This document shows, in pieces, positions 45,595 to 54,397 of a DNA stretch of 64,000 bases (positions within the stretch are counted from its first letter, which is position 1; each line of letters begins with the position of its first letter). Both the position numbers and the translations under genes were made by a program. Below the pieces are notes generated by a model. That model saw nothing but the letters and a program-made list of their open reading frames with translations. It was not told the DNA's origin and made no database searches. The stretch is taken from positions 3,532,001 through 3,596,000 of the forward strand of contig NZ_CP049905.1 of assembly GCF_011305535.1 (NCBI RefSeq), in the 5' to 3' direction. The DNA is from Diaphorobacter sp. HDW4B (GTDB lineage: Bacteria > Pseudomonadota > Gammaproteobacteria > Burkholderiales > Burkholderiaceae_C).

Positions 45595-46182
45595 TCAGGC
45601 CTTGCCGCTTTTCGATTGGAGCAGCATGGCAGCCAGCGCGTCGCCTTCGAGCAGCAGCAGGCCATGCTCCTTGGCAAAGGCCCGCGCGGTCTCGCTGACA
45701 GTGCCTTGCAGCACCACATACACGCCGTACTGTGCCTTTAGTCGCACGACAGCGTCGTTGAGTTCCTTCAGCGGCTCGACGCCATGCGTGGCGGCCTTCC
45801 AGCGGCGGGCGCTGACCAGGGTGACGGTGCCCGATTTTTCAAGTCGCAGATCGGCCGCCCTGTCGGTGATGTGCTGAACGCTCTGGCCTTCGCTGGCCCA
45901 GGCGGCTTCGAGCGCGGCGGCAAACTGCTTCCACGACATGCCAGCGGCTTCGGCGCGGATGGCCTCGACCTTGGCGCTGCTGGGGGCCTTGAACTGTCGC
46001 CACGCGGCCATGCAGCCGATGATGAAGATCGGCGCAGCGCCCAGAGCGGCAAACGGCCAGATGTCCTTGGGCAGCAGGGTGCTGCAGGCCGCCACGATGG
46101 CGATGGAGATCACGAAACTGATCCACCACGGGGAACGCAGCAGGATTGCGAACAGGGAGTTCTCGGCCATCTTCAACTTCAC
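45595..46182 (-). CDS. Membrane protein with degenerate Mrr-type nuclease domain
   Basis: 195 aa, GTG start with AAGG 6 nt upstream. Two transmembrane helices (about 8-33 and 38-58) are followed by a restriction-endonuclease-like (Mrr_cat) domain: MSWKQFAAALEAAW, then ADLRLEKSGTVTLVSARRWKAATHGVEPLKELNDAV, then YGVYVVLQGTVSETARAFAKEHGLLLLEGDALAAML. In active members the second strand reads V-Q-C-K; here it reads V-S-A-R, so the catalytic Gln and Lys are replaced while the Asp of ADL is kept. Nuclease activity is doubtful. It probably forms an operon with the patatin gene. Confidence 0.85.
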   Translation of the reverse strand: MKLKMAENSLFAILLRSPWWISFVISIAIVAACSTLLPKDIWPFAALGAAPIFIIGCMAAWRQFKAPSSAKVEAIRAEAAGMSWKQFAAALEAAWASEGQSVQHITDRAADLRLEKSGTVTLVSARRWKAATHGVEPLKELNDAVVRLKAQYGVYVVLQGTVSETARAFAKEHGLLLLEGDALAAMLLQSKSGKA

Positions 46183-46302
46183 GGGAAACCTTCTTCTTTG
46201 GACCTAGGGTCAGGGTAAATGACGGGATTTTTCTAATGCCACGCGCGAGCACGTGTGTTTCAGCTTGGATAGACTACCTGACTCTCGAGGAGTGAATGAA
46301 GT

Positions 46303-47394
46303 ATGGCCATTACTGAACAGGGTCTCATGGAGGCTCTCGCCCAGGTCCGCGACCCCTACACAGACAAGGATTATGTGAGCACGCGCGCGCTGCGCAACGT
46401 GTCCATCAGCGGAGGCGACGTCGCCTTCGACGTGGAAATCGGCTATCCCGCCAAAAGTCTGGTGCCCGAGCTGCGCCAGAAGCTGGTTGCGGCCGCCAAG
46501 TCGCTGCCGGGCGTGGACAACGTCTCGGTCAATATCGTCACCAAGATCATTGCGCATTCGGTGCAGCGTGGCGTGCAGTTGCTGCCGGGGGTGAAGAACA
46601 TCATCGCCGTGGCGTCCGGCAAGGGCGGCGTGGGCAAGAGCACCACCGCCGTCAATCTGGCGCTGGCGCTGGCGGCGGAAGGCGCGAACGTGGGTCTGCT
46701 CGATGCCGACATCTACGGCCCGAGCCAGCCGCTCATGACCAGCACCTCGGGCAAGCCCGAGAGCTTGGACGGCAAGCTCATGGAGCCCAAGCACAGCATG
46801 GGCCTGCAGATCAACTCCATCGGTTTTCTGGTGGACGAGGATCAGGCCATGATCTGGCGCGGCCCCATGGCCAGCCAGGCGCTGGAGCAGCTCATCATGC
46901 AGACGCGCTGGCAGGATCTGGACTACCTCGTCGTCGACATGCCGCCCGGCACCGGCGACATCCAGCTCACCATGTCGCAGAAGGTGCCGCTGACCGGCGC
47001 CGTGATCGTGACCACGCCGCAGGACATCGCGCTGCTCGACGCCAAGAAGGGCATCAACATGTTCCAGAAGGTCAATGTGCCGATTCTGGGGCTGGTGGAA
47101 AACATGGCGGTCCATGTCTGCACCAACTGCGGCCATGCCGAACATATCTTCGGAGAAGACGGCGGCAAGAAGATGGCCGAGCAGATGCAGATGGACTACC
47201 TCGGCGCGCTGCCGCTGGCCATGTCGATCCGCCAGCAGGCCGACAGCGGCAAGCCCACGGTGGTGGCCGATCCGGACGGCGACGTGGCGAAGATCTACAA
47301 GTCCATCGCGCGCTCGGTGGCGGTGAAGATCGCGCAGCAGTCGAAGGATTTTTCTTCCAAATTCCCGTCCATCACCATCAGCAAGAATACTTGA
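46303..47394 (+). CDS. apbC: Mrp/ApbC iron-sulfur cluster carrier ATPase
   Basis: 363 aa. It has an N-terminal MIP18/DUF59 domain (about 1-85), then a deviant Walker A P-loop (ASGKGGVGKSTTAVN, about 103-117), DADIYGPSQP, DMPPGTGDIQLT and the cluster-binding CxxC at VCTNCGHAE (about 269-273). It carries [4Fe-4S] clusters to apoenzymes. Neighbourhood with metG is common in proteobacteria. A stem-loop follows the stop. The start is ATG 46303, with GAGGAG about 10 nt upstream. Confidence 0.95.
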   Translation: MAITEQGLMEALAQVRDPYTDKDYVSTRALRNVSISGGDVAFDVEIGYPAKSLVPELRQKLVAAAKSLPGVDNVSVNIVTKIIAHSVQRGVQLLPGVKNIIAVASGKGGVGKSTTAVNLALALAAEGANVGLLDADIYGPSQPLMTSTSGKPESLDGKLMEPKHSMGLQINSIGFLVDEDQAMIWRGPMASQALEQLIMQTRWQDLDYLVVDMPPGTGDIQLTMSQKVPLTGAVIVTTPQDIALLDAKKGINMFQKVNVPILGLVENMAVHVCTNCGHAEHIFGEDGGKKMAEQMQMDYLGALPLAMSIRQQADSGKPTVVADPDGDVAKIYKSIARSVAVKIAQQSKDFSSKFPSITISKNT

Positions 47395-47402
47395 CGGTGA
47401 AT

Positions 47403-47431
47403 CGCCCAGACCGCCCCAGAGCGGTCGGGCG
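47403..47431 (+). terminator. Stem-loop between apbC and the oxidoreductase gene
   Basis: CGCCC-A-GACCGC pairs with GCGGTC-GGGCG around a CCCAGA loop (one bulged A). It begins 8 nt after the apbC stop and is followed by only a short ATTG, so it is either a weak terminator or an mRNA processing signal. Confidence 0.5.
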
Positions 47432-47461
47432 CCATTGAATCGAGGGCCGAAGGAGACAGCG

Positions 47462-49753
47462 GTGAGCGAGCAGAAGATCGAGTTCTACAAGGGCCCCGCA
47501 GGCGGCTGGGGGGCGCTCAACAGCGTGAAGAATGCGCTGCTGCGGCAGGACATTCCGCTCAAGGGCGCGAAGACGCTGCTCTCGGCCAATCAGCCCGATG
47601 GTTTTGACTGCCCCGGCTGCGCGTGGCCGGATCGCAATCACGCATCCACCTTCGAGTTCTGCGAAAACGGTGTGAAGGCCGTGGCGGCTGAAGCCACGGC
47701 GCGGCGTGCTGGCCCCGAGCTGTTCGCCAAACACACGGTGAGCGAGCTGGCCAAGCAAAGCGATTTCTGGCTTGAAGATCAGGGCCGCCTCACGCATCCC
47801 ATGGTGTTCGATGCGGCCAGCGACAAGTACCGCCCGATTGCATGGGAGGACGCGTTCGCGATCATCGCCAAGCATCTGAACGCGTTGCCCGATCCGAATC
47901 AGGCGATCTTCTACACCTCGGGCCGCGCGAGCAACGAGGCCGCGTTTCTCTACCAGTTGTTCGTGCGCGAGTTCGGCACCAACAATTTCCCCGATTGCTC
48001 CAACATGTGCCACGAGCCCAGCGGCAGCGCCATGCGCCCGCAGATCGGCGTGGGCAAGGGAACGGTCGAGCTGGTCGATTTTGAACGCGCGGACGCGATC
48101 TTCATCTTCGGCCAGAACCCTGGCACCAACCATCCGCGCATGCTCGGCGAGCTGCGCGAAGCACACAAGCGCGGCGCGCGCATCGTGAGCTTCAACCCGC
48201 TGCGCGAGCGCGGGCTGGAGCGCTTTGCCGATCCGCAGGACAAGCTGGAGATGGCGACGTTTGGCTCCACGCCCATCAGCACGCATTACTTCCAACTACG
48301 CGTGGGTGGTGATCTGGCAGCCGTCAAAGGCATGATGAAGCATGTGCTGGAGCAGGAAGCCGCGCGCGGCGATGTGCTCGACCGCGCTTTCATCGCCGAG
48401 CACACCAGCGGCTTCGAGGCGCTGGCGCAAAGCCTGCGCGATGAATCGTGGCAGGTGCTCGAAGAAGAATCGGGCCTGACCGAAGCGCAGATGCGCAGCG
48501 CCGCCGACATCTACATCGGCGCGAACAGCGTGATCGCGTGTTGGGGCATGGGCATCACGCAGCATGTGCATTCGGTGGCGACCATCCAGATGATCGTCGG
48601 TTGGCTGATGCTGCGCGGCAATCTGGGCCGCCCCGGCGCGGGCGCGTGCCCCGTGCGCGGCCACAGCAATGTGCAGGGCGACCGCACCATGGGCATCTGG
48701 GAAAAGCCGCCCGCTGCCTTGCTCGACAAGCTGCAAGCGGTCTACGGTTTTGAGCCGCCGCGCGAAAGCGGTGTGGACACAGTTGAGGCCATTGAGCACA
48801 TGCGCGATGGCAAGGCCAAGGTGTTCTTTGCGCTCGGCGGCAACTTCGCCGCCGCCACGCCCGACACCTACGAAACCTGGAAGGCACTGCAGCGCTGCGA
48901 TCTGACGGTGCATGTCACTACCAAGCTCAACCGCAGTCATGTGGTGCACGGCAAGGAGGCGCTGATCCTGCCTTGTCTCGGTCGCACCGAGATCGACCTG
49001 CAGGCCACGGGCGCGCAGGGCGTGACTGTGGAAGATTCGATGAGCATGGTGCACATTTCCGTGGGCATCAACCCGCCCGCGTCGGAGCATCTGCTGTCCG
49101 AGCCCGCCATCGTCGCGCGGCTCGCGCATGCCACGCTGGGCGCGAAGAGCCGCGTGAACTGGTTGCAGCTTGCGGGCAACTACGCGCTGATTCGCGACGA
49201 GATCGAAAAGGTGTTTCCCGACTTCGCCAACTTCAACCAGCGCGTGGCCGTGCCCGGTGGCTTTCGCTTGCGCAATACGGCCAGCGAACGCGTGTGGACC
49301 ACGGCGAACGGCAAGGCATCGTTCTACGCACACGATGTGCCGCGCGACACGCCATCGCATCGGGCGCGTGAACGCGTGCGCGACCAGATCGTCTTCACGC
49401 TGCTCACCACGCGCTCGCACGACCAGTACAACACCACGATCTACGGCATGGACGACCGTTATCGCGGCGTGTTCGGCCAGCGCCGTGTGGTGTTCATCCA
49501 CGCAGAAGACATTCGCGCGCTGGGCATGAAGGACGGCGACTGGATCAACATTCGCACCGTCTGGGATGACGGCCAGGAGCGCCGCGCCGACGGCTTCAAG
49601 CTCGTGGCGTATGACATTCCGCGTGGCAACATCGCTGCGTATTACCCCGAAACCAACCCGCTGGTGCCGCTGTCTGCCGTTGCGGCGAACGCGGGCACGC
49701 CGACGTCCAAATCGATTCCCGTGGTGCTGGAGTCGGGCAGGGCGGCGGTGTGA
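47462..49753 (+). CDS. FdhF/YdeP-type molybdopterin oxidoreductase
   Basis: 763 aa from GTG 47462 (AAGGAG 6 nt upstream; TTG 47435 is a worse start). It is a formate-dehydrogenase-alpha-like protein of the YdeP family: CxxC at FDCPGCAWPD (about 45-54), molybdopterin domains (ITQHVHSVATIQMIVGWLMLRGNLGRPGAGACPVRGHSN) and a C-terminal molydopterin dinucleotide-binding domain (SHDQYNTTIYGMDDRYRGV). It lacks the full N-terminal [4Fe-4S] cysteine set, and there is no in-frame UGA, so it is not a selenoprotein. In E. coli YdeP is linked to acid resistance; the substrate is unknown. Its stop overlaps the next gene by four bases. Confidence 0.92.
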   Translation: MSEQKIEFYKGPAGGWGALNSVKNALLRQDIPLKGAKTLLSANQPDGFDCPGCAWPDRNHASTFEFCENGVKAVAAEATARRAGPELFAKHTVSELAKQSDFWLEDQGRLTHPMVFDAASDKYRPIAWEDAFAIIAKHLNALPDPNQAIFYTSGRASNEAAFLYQLFVREFGTNNFPDCSNMCHEPSGSAMRPQIGVGKGTVELVDFERADAIFIFGQNPGTNHPRMLGELREAHKRGARIVSFNPLRERGLERFADPQDKLEMATFGSTPISTHYFQLRVGGDLAAVKGMMKHVLEQEAARGDVLDRAFIAEHTSGFEALAQSLRDESWQVLEEESGLTEAQMRSAADIYIGANSVIACWGMGITQHVHSVATIQMIVGWLMLRGNLGRPGAGACPVRGHSNVQGDRTMGIWEKPPAALLDKLQAVYGFEPPRESGVDTVEAIEHMRDGKAKVFFALGGNFAAATPDTYETWKALQRCDLTVHVTTKLNRSHVVHGKEALILPCLGRTEIDLQATGAQGVTVEDSMSMVHISVGINPPASEHLLSEPAIVARLAHATLGAKSRVNWLQLAGNYALIRDEIEKVFPDFANFNQRVAVPGGFRLRNTASERVWTTANGKASFYAHDVPRDTPSHRARERVRDQIVFTLLTTRSHDQYNTTIYGMDDRYRGVFGQRRVVFIHAEDIRALGMKDGDWINIRTVWDDGQERRADGFKLVAYDIPRGNIAAYYPETNPLVPLSAVAANAGTPTSKSIPVVLESGRAAV

Positions 49754-50055
49754 TTTCTGTGTCCGATGACGCGCTGGATGACGAGCAACACCCGCTCGCT
49801 GCACGCATCCTGATCGCGCTGATGCAGGAGCTGCAAACGCGCGGCGACGATGCGGTATCGCTGCCGCGCCTGTCGAAAATTCTGGGTGAAAGTGCCAGCG
49901 TGCTGATGCGCGAGATCACGCTGATGAGTGATGCGCAGATTGGCGTGCAGCGCGGCCCCGGCTGGGTGCGCGTGCGGCAGGAAGATGCGCGCTGGCGGGT
50001 GTCGCTGACGGCTGCGGGCCGCGCGCTGATGAACGACGGCGACCCGCAGAAATAG
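49750..50055 (+). CDS. Small winged-helix-like protein coupled to the oxidoreductase
   Basis: 101 aa, GTG start overlapping the oxidoreductase stop (GTGA, 49750-49753). It is mainly helical: PLAARILIALMQELQTRGDDAVSLPRLSKILGESASVLMREITLM reads like a winged helix-turn-helix, followed by a basic GPGWVRVRQEDARWRVSLT hairpin. I do not know a family name. Coupled translation suggests a dedicated maturation or regulatory partner of the YdeP-type enzyme. Confidence 0.78.
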   Translation: MISVSDDALDDEQHPLAARILIALMQELQTRGDDAVSLPRLSKILGESASVLMREITLMSDAQIGVQRGPGWVRVRQEDARWRVSLTAAGRALMNDGDPQK

Positions 50056-50070
50056 CCGCGAACGCTGCGC

Positions 50071-50565
50071 TCAGGCAGCCATGTCGAGCAGTGCCTGACC
50101 ACTCATGCGGTAGCGAATCCATTCCTTTTGCGGCAATGCGCCGAGACTGTCATAGAACTCCAGCGATGGCGTGTTCCAGTCGAGGCAGCTCCACTCGAAA
50201 CGGCCGCAATCCTTTTCCACGCAGATGCGCGCGAGCGCCTTGAGCATGGCCTTGCCCGCGCCCTTGCCGCGTGCTGCGGGATCGACGTAGAGGTCTTCCA
50301 GATAGATGCCGTTGCGGCCCTGCCAGGTGGAGTAGTTGAAGAAGTACACGGCCATGCCCACGGGCACGCCTTCGGATTCGCAGATCAGCGCATGGGCCGT
50401 CGCGCCGGGCGAAAAGATGGTGCAGTGCACATGTTCTTCGGTGGTCTGCACTTCGTGCTCGGCGTTTTCGTAGATCGCAAGATCGCGCACGAAACGCAGG
50501 ATGGTGGCCGTGTCGCCGATCACGGCGGGGCGGATCACCAGCGTGGAAACTTCTGTCTTGCTCAT
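50071..50565 (-). CDS. GNAT-family N-acetyltransferase
   Basis: 164 aa. GNAT fold with the acetyl-CoA pyrophosphate loop at LEDLYVDPAARGKGAGKAMLKAL (R/Q-x-x-G-x-G/A form). The C-terminal CLDWNTPSLEFYDSLGALPQKEWIRYRM is close to the diamine/spermidine acetyltransferase subgroup. The acceptor is unknown. It lies 22 nt downstream of selD on the same strand, so co-transcription is likely. Start ATG 50565 (MSKTEVS). Confidence 0.88.
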   Translation of the reverse strand: MSKTEVSTLVIRPAVIGDTATILRFVRDLAIYENAEHEVQTTEEHVHCTIFSPGATAHALICESEGVPVGMAVYFFNYSTWQGRNGIYLEDLYVDPAARGKGAGKAMLKALARICVEKDCGRFEWSCLDWNTPSLEFYDSLGALPQKEWIRYRMSGQALLDMAA

Positions 50566-50587
50566 GGCTTCAAAAAATCGTTCTTCA

Positions 50588-51676
50588 TCATTCGACACGC
50601 AGGCCGCTGGCACCTGCTTCGACGTGGCCGATCACTGCGGCGCTGCCAAAGCCTTCACGCGCGAAGATCGCGAGCACGTCATCCACGGCTTCAGGCGCGC
50701 ACGACACGAGCAGGCCGCCCGATGTTTGCGGGTCGCTCACGAGGTTCTGCGTCGTCGCATGCAGGCCGGGTGCGAGTTGCACTTCAGCGCCGTAAGCGGC
50801 CCAGTTGCGACCGCTCGCACCGGTCACGTTGCCTTGTTCGGCCAGTGCGATCACGCCGGGCAGCAGCGGCACCTTGGCCCAGTCCACCACCACTTGCACG
50901 CCCGCACCGCGCGCCATTTCAAGCGCATGTCCGGCCAGGCCAAACCCCGTCACGTCGGTGATCGCATGCACGCCGGGCAGCTCGGCCAACAGCGGGCCGG
51001 GTGTGTTCAGTTGGGTGGTGTTGGTGATCATTTCGCGGTAGCCCGCATCGTCGAGCTTGAGCTTCTTGAGCGCAGCCGAATAGATGCCCACGCCCAGCGG
51101 CTTGCCCAGCACCAGCACGTCGCCCGCCTTGGCTTCGGCGTTGCGGCGCACGCGGTCGGGGTGGACCAGACCCATGGCGACCAGACCGTAGATGGGCTCG
51201 ACCGAGTCGATGGTGTGGCCGCCCGCAATCGGAATGCCCGCCGCGCGGCACACGTCCTGACCGCCGCGCACGATGGCACCGATCACGTCGAGCGGCAACT
51301 GGTTGATCGGCATGGCGACCAGCGCCAGCGCCATGATCGGCTTGCCGCCCATGGCGTAGACATCCGACAGCGCATTCGTCGCGGCGATGCGACCGAATTC
51401 ATATGGATCGTCCACGATGGGCATGAAGAAATCGGTGGTCGCGACCAGCGCCTGCGAGTCGTTGAGTTTGTAGACGGCGGCATCGTCCGAGGTCTCGATG
51501 CCCACCATCAGCTCGGGTGGAATCACGGCGTTCGCGCCGCTGGATTTGAGGATCTCCGACAGCACGCCCGGCGCGATCTTGCAGCCGCAGCCGCCGCCAT
51601 GCGAGAGCGATGTGAGGCGCGGCAGTGCAGTGGCGGGTGCGGTGGAGGGGCTGGATGAAGACGGTGTGGCAGTCAT
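50588..51676 (-). CDS. selD: Selenophosphate synthetase (selenide, water dikinase)
   Basis: 362 aa. It makes selenophosphate from selenide and ATP for selenouridine and selenocysteine. The N-terminal active-site motif GGGCGCKIAP (about 27-36) carries the Cys (no selenocysteine) and Lys; ATP/metal motifs are SDDAAVY, ATTDFFMPIVDDP and GGHTIDSVEPIYGL. mnmH is divergent, 301 bp away, matching a tRNA 2-selenouridine pathway. Confidence 0.96.
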   Translation of the reverse strand: MTATPSSSSPSTAPATALPRLTSLSHGGGCGCKIAPGVLSEILKSSGANAVIPPELMVGIETSDDAAVYKLNDSQALVATTDFFMPIVDDPYEFGRIAATNALSDVYAMGGKPIMALALVAMPINQLPLDVIGAIVRGGQDVCRAAGIPIAGGHTIDSVEPIYGLVAMGLVHPDRVRRNAEAKAGDVLVLGKPLGVGIYSAALKKLKLDDAGYREMITNTTQLNTPGPLLAELPGVHAITDVTGFGLAGHALEMARGAGVQVVVDWAKVPLLPGVIALAEQGNVTGASGRNWAAYGAEVQLAPGLHATTQNLVSDPQTSGGLLVSCAPEAVDDVLAIFAREGFGSAAVIGHVEAGASGLRVE

Positions 51677-51977
51677 GGCGATCCGGGAAAGTGGTCTGGG
51701 GAAATCAACCCATCATCATCCCAGATTTGAGCGGCCAAGCTGCGCACGCGGATATGGGCAAGGGCGCGGCGCGGCATGTCGGCAAAACCGCACCGCCGAC
51801 GTCGTGAGCCGATTCGTCGGACAATAGCGGCCTTGCGGGATGAATGACCGATGCGGCGTGAGCTGCGTCGGCGGCGATGGCACGGGTTTGCAGCGCTGGG
51901 TGAGTTCGCCCGCAAAGGATTCAACCAGCGAGCCTGTATTCGCCTTTCTTGGCGGTGCGGCTCGGATTGCACCAGCC
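51677..51977. other. Divergent selD-mnmH intergenic region
   Basis: 301 bp. It must contain both promoters, but I see no clear -35/-10, palindrome or hairpin. The mnmH frame stays open upstream to 51840, but that extension lacks similarity to the family and a ribosome site. Confidence 0.4.
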
Positions 51978-53036
51978 ATGTCTCACTTCAAACCCGTACG
52001 CCCCGCAGATCGCCACCAGTTCGACGCCCTCATCGATGCGCGTTCGCCCGCGGAGTTCGCGCTCGACCACATTCCCGGAGCCATCAACTGCCCCGTGCTC
52101 GACAACGAGGAGCGCGCCATCGTCGGCACGTTGTTCGTGCAGCAAGGCGCTTTCGAGGCGCGGCGCGTGGGCGGCGCGATGGTGGCGGCCAATCTCGCCA
52201 AACATCTGCACGAGCAATTCGCCGACAAGCCCGAACGCTGGAAGCCGCTGGTCTATTGCTGGCGCGGCGGCATGCGCAGCGGCTCCATGGTGCAGTGGAT
52301 GCGCTTGGTCGGCTGGGACGCGCAGCAGCTCGCGGGCGGCTACAAGTCTTTTCGCCGCCATGTGATCACGCAGATCGAAGAGCTGGTTCCGCAACTGCAG
52401 TTGCGCGTGATTCTTGGCGCTACGGGCAGCGCCAAGACGCGCGTGCTGCAGGCTCTCGAAGCGCAAGGTGCGCAGGTGCTCGATCTGGAACATTGCGCGC
52501 GGCACAAGGGTTCGCTGCTTGGCAATTTGCCGGGCATCGAGCAGCCGTCGCAGAAGAATTTCGAGACGCAGATCGGCACCGTGCTGGAAAAGCTCGATGT
52601 CTCGCGCCCGCTGTATCTTGAAGGCGAAAGCGCGCGCATCGGTCGTTTGACCGTGCCTCTGCCACTGGTCGATCGGATGCGCGAAGCCACTGCCATCGAG
52701 ATTGCGGCCACGCCCGACGCGCGGCTTGACTATCTGCTGCGCGACTACGCTTATCTGGGCGACGATGTCGACCTGCTGACCGGAAAACTCAGGGTGCTGA
52801 CAGAATCGCTGGGCAAGGAAACCGTAGGCCGCTGGCAGAACTGGGCGCAGGAAGGGCAGCTCTCGCCCCTGTTCGCCGAACTCATGCGCCTGCATTACGA
52901 CCCACACTACCAGCGCTCGCAGTCCAACCACTTCAAGCTCTGGGACAAGCGCCAGTGCATCGAGGCGACGTCGCTTGCCAAGGCGGATATCGAGCGCATT
53001 GCCATGCAGATTCTTGCGCTCGAATCGGCGGGTTGA
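51978..53036 (+). CDS. mnmH: tRNA 2-selenouridine synthase
   Basis: 352 aa (also called selU/ybbB). It replaces sulfur by selenium in mnm5s2U at the tRNA wobble position using selenophosphate. The N-terminal rhodanese domain has its catalytic Cys in VYCWRGGMRSGSM (about residue 93); the C-terminal P-loop domain has GATGSAKTR (about 143-151). The Walker A reads GxxGxAKT, with Ala where Gly is usual. Further motifs are DLEHCARHKGSLLG and LEGESARIGR. Divergent from selD, its substrate supplier. Confidence 0.95.
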   Translation: MSHFKPVRPADRHQFDALIDARSPAEFALDHIPGAINCPVLDNEERAIVGTLFVQQGAFEARRVGGAMVAANLAKHLHEQFADKPERWKPLVYCWRGGMRSGSMVQWMRLVGWDAQQLAGGYKSFRRHVITQIEELVPQLQLRVILGATGSAKTRVLQALEAQGAQVLDLEHCARHKGSLLGNLPGIEQPSQKNFETQIGTVLEKLDVSRPLYLEGESARIGRLTVPLPLVDRMREATAIEIAATPDARLDYLLRDYAYLGDDVDLLTGKLRVLTESLGKETVGRWQNWAQEGQLSPLFAELMRLHYDPHYQRSQSNHFKLWDKRQCIEATSLAKADIERIAMQILALESAG

Positions 53037-53129
53037 GCGGTCATTGGCCTGTCTACAAACGCTGACAGACCTGCCACGAACGATCTGAGATAGTCCTGCG
53101 ATAGTTTCAAAAAGCAGGGAGGTTCGTTC

Positions 53130-54338
53130 GTGTCGCGTCATCAGTTTTTCCATAGTTTCCGTAGCACTTGCCAAATCCACGTTCTGGCAGGATTGGTCTA
53201 TGCCGCGAGCACGGCTACTGCACATGCCGCGCCCGCAGGCGTCAGCACCGGCGGGTGCGAGGTGCTTGCATCGGGCCAGTTGCGCACCAGCGAGTATCTG
53301 TACAACTACCAAGGCGGCTGCAAGAACGGTCTGGCCGAAGGCGAGGGCAAGGCGACATGGCAGTTGCGCCATGCCGAGAGCGCTCCGCCGATCACATGGC
53401 AGGGACGGTTTGCGCAAGGCGTCTTTCTGGCCGAGCGCCAGACAACAGGCGCCAGGCGTGTGGACAACCTGCGCGTGCTGCTCGATCTGGGCCCACTCGA
53501 TGCGCCCAAAGGTGCGCAGCCCGGTCGCCTGTGGGCAGAAGGCCGCGTCGAAGGCAAGCTGCCCGCGTCGGCCTGCCAACCGCTGAGTCTGCAGGTCTCG
53601 ACCAACGGCACGTTGAGCGATGACGCGGTCGCCAAAAAGTGGTTGGAAAACGCCTACGCACGCTGGTTGGAGGTCTGCAAACAAAGCAGCGTCGATGCGC
53701 TCAAGGGCCGTTATCTGCGCGTGCAATTGCACGAAGGCGCAGCGTGGACCCCCGATTCGTTCGGCAACATTCCAGCAGGTGTAGTGCAGGGCTCCAGAGA
53801 CTTTGCTTCGTCGGTCGGCAACCCCAAGGAGTGGGTCAGCTACACCAATCGAGCTGCCCAGCAGCAGGCGGCCAATGTGAAGAAACAGGAAGACGCCGCG
53901 CGCGACAAGAAAGATGCAGAGGACCTGGTCGCCAACCAAGCGCGCGTTCGGGCCTTCGCCCACAAACATGGCGCGAACAAATATGCCGAGATCGAATCAC
54001 TGCAAAAAAACCCGTTCCGATTCGGCAACGACGTAGTCCTGCTCGCCGTACGCGTGCGCGAAGCACGCACACCCGAAGAAGCCTTCGTGCGCCCGGCACG
54101 CAGCAATCGCTATGAGTGGTCGTACGTTCTGCTGCGCGGCGCGATTGCCAGTTGGGACGAGCAAGGCCGCATCGTCGCCGCACGCGTCAAGGGCCGATCC
54201 ACCGACGAGCAGACGCGTGATGCGGTGATTCTGGAAATGCTTGGAAGTCAACGCTGCGAGACGCCGAATTGCGAAGACTATCTGCTCATGCCCGGCAAAC
54301 GCTGGCTTGCCGAAGACGGCTTGAGCGACAAGCAGTAA
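53130..54338 (+). CDS. Exported protein with a MORN-like segment, unknown function
   Basis: 402 aa, GTG start with GGGAGG 7 nt upstream. A signal peptide (about 1-34, ending AHA-AP). The N-terminal half has a MORN-type stretch (YLYNYQGGCKNGLAEGEGKATWQ, about 56-78, and ITWQGRFAQGVFLAER). A charged coiled-coil-like helix lies at about 245-285 (QQQAANVKKQEDAARDKKDAEDL). The C-terminal part is beta-rich with a Cys pair (RCETPNC). I do not recognise a family. The gene stands alone between mnmH and a hairpin repeat. Confidence 0.82.
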   Translation: MSRHQFFHSFRSTCQIHVLAGLVYAASTATAHAAPAGVSTGGCEVLASGQLRTSEYLYNYQGGCKNGLAEGEGKATWQLRHAESAPPITWQGRFAQGVFLAERQTTGARRVDNLRVLLDLGPLDAPKGAQPGRLWAEGRVEGKLPASACQPLSLQVSTNGTLSDDAVAKKWLENAYARWLEVCKQSSVDALKGRYLRVQLHEGAAWTPDSFGNIPAGVVQGSRDFASSVGNPKEWVSYTNRAAQQQAANVKKQEDAARDKKDAEDLVANQARVRAFAHKHGANKYAEIESLQKNPFRFGNDVVLLAVRVREARTPEEAFVRPARSNRYEWSYVLLRGAIASWDEQGRIVAARVKGRSTDEQTRDAVILEMLGSQRCETPNCEDYLLMPGKRWLAEDGLSDKQ

Positions 54339-54397
54339 GCGTATTTTGAAGCTACGGCCTACGCAGCGCCGACGATACTGGAATCACTACCCACAAT

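Noticed and set aside
47462-49753. Selenoprotein formate dehydrogenase
   Set aside because: No in-frame TGA is present and the selenocysteine position is not occupied by a stop; the protein belongs to the YdeP side of the family.
51840-51977. N-terminal extension of mnmH
   Set aside because: The frame is open but the 46 residues do not resemble the family, and the rhodanese domain begins right after ATG 51978.
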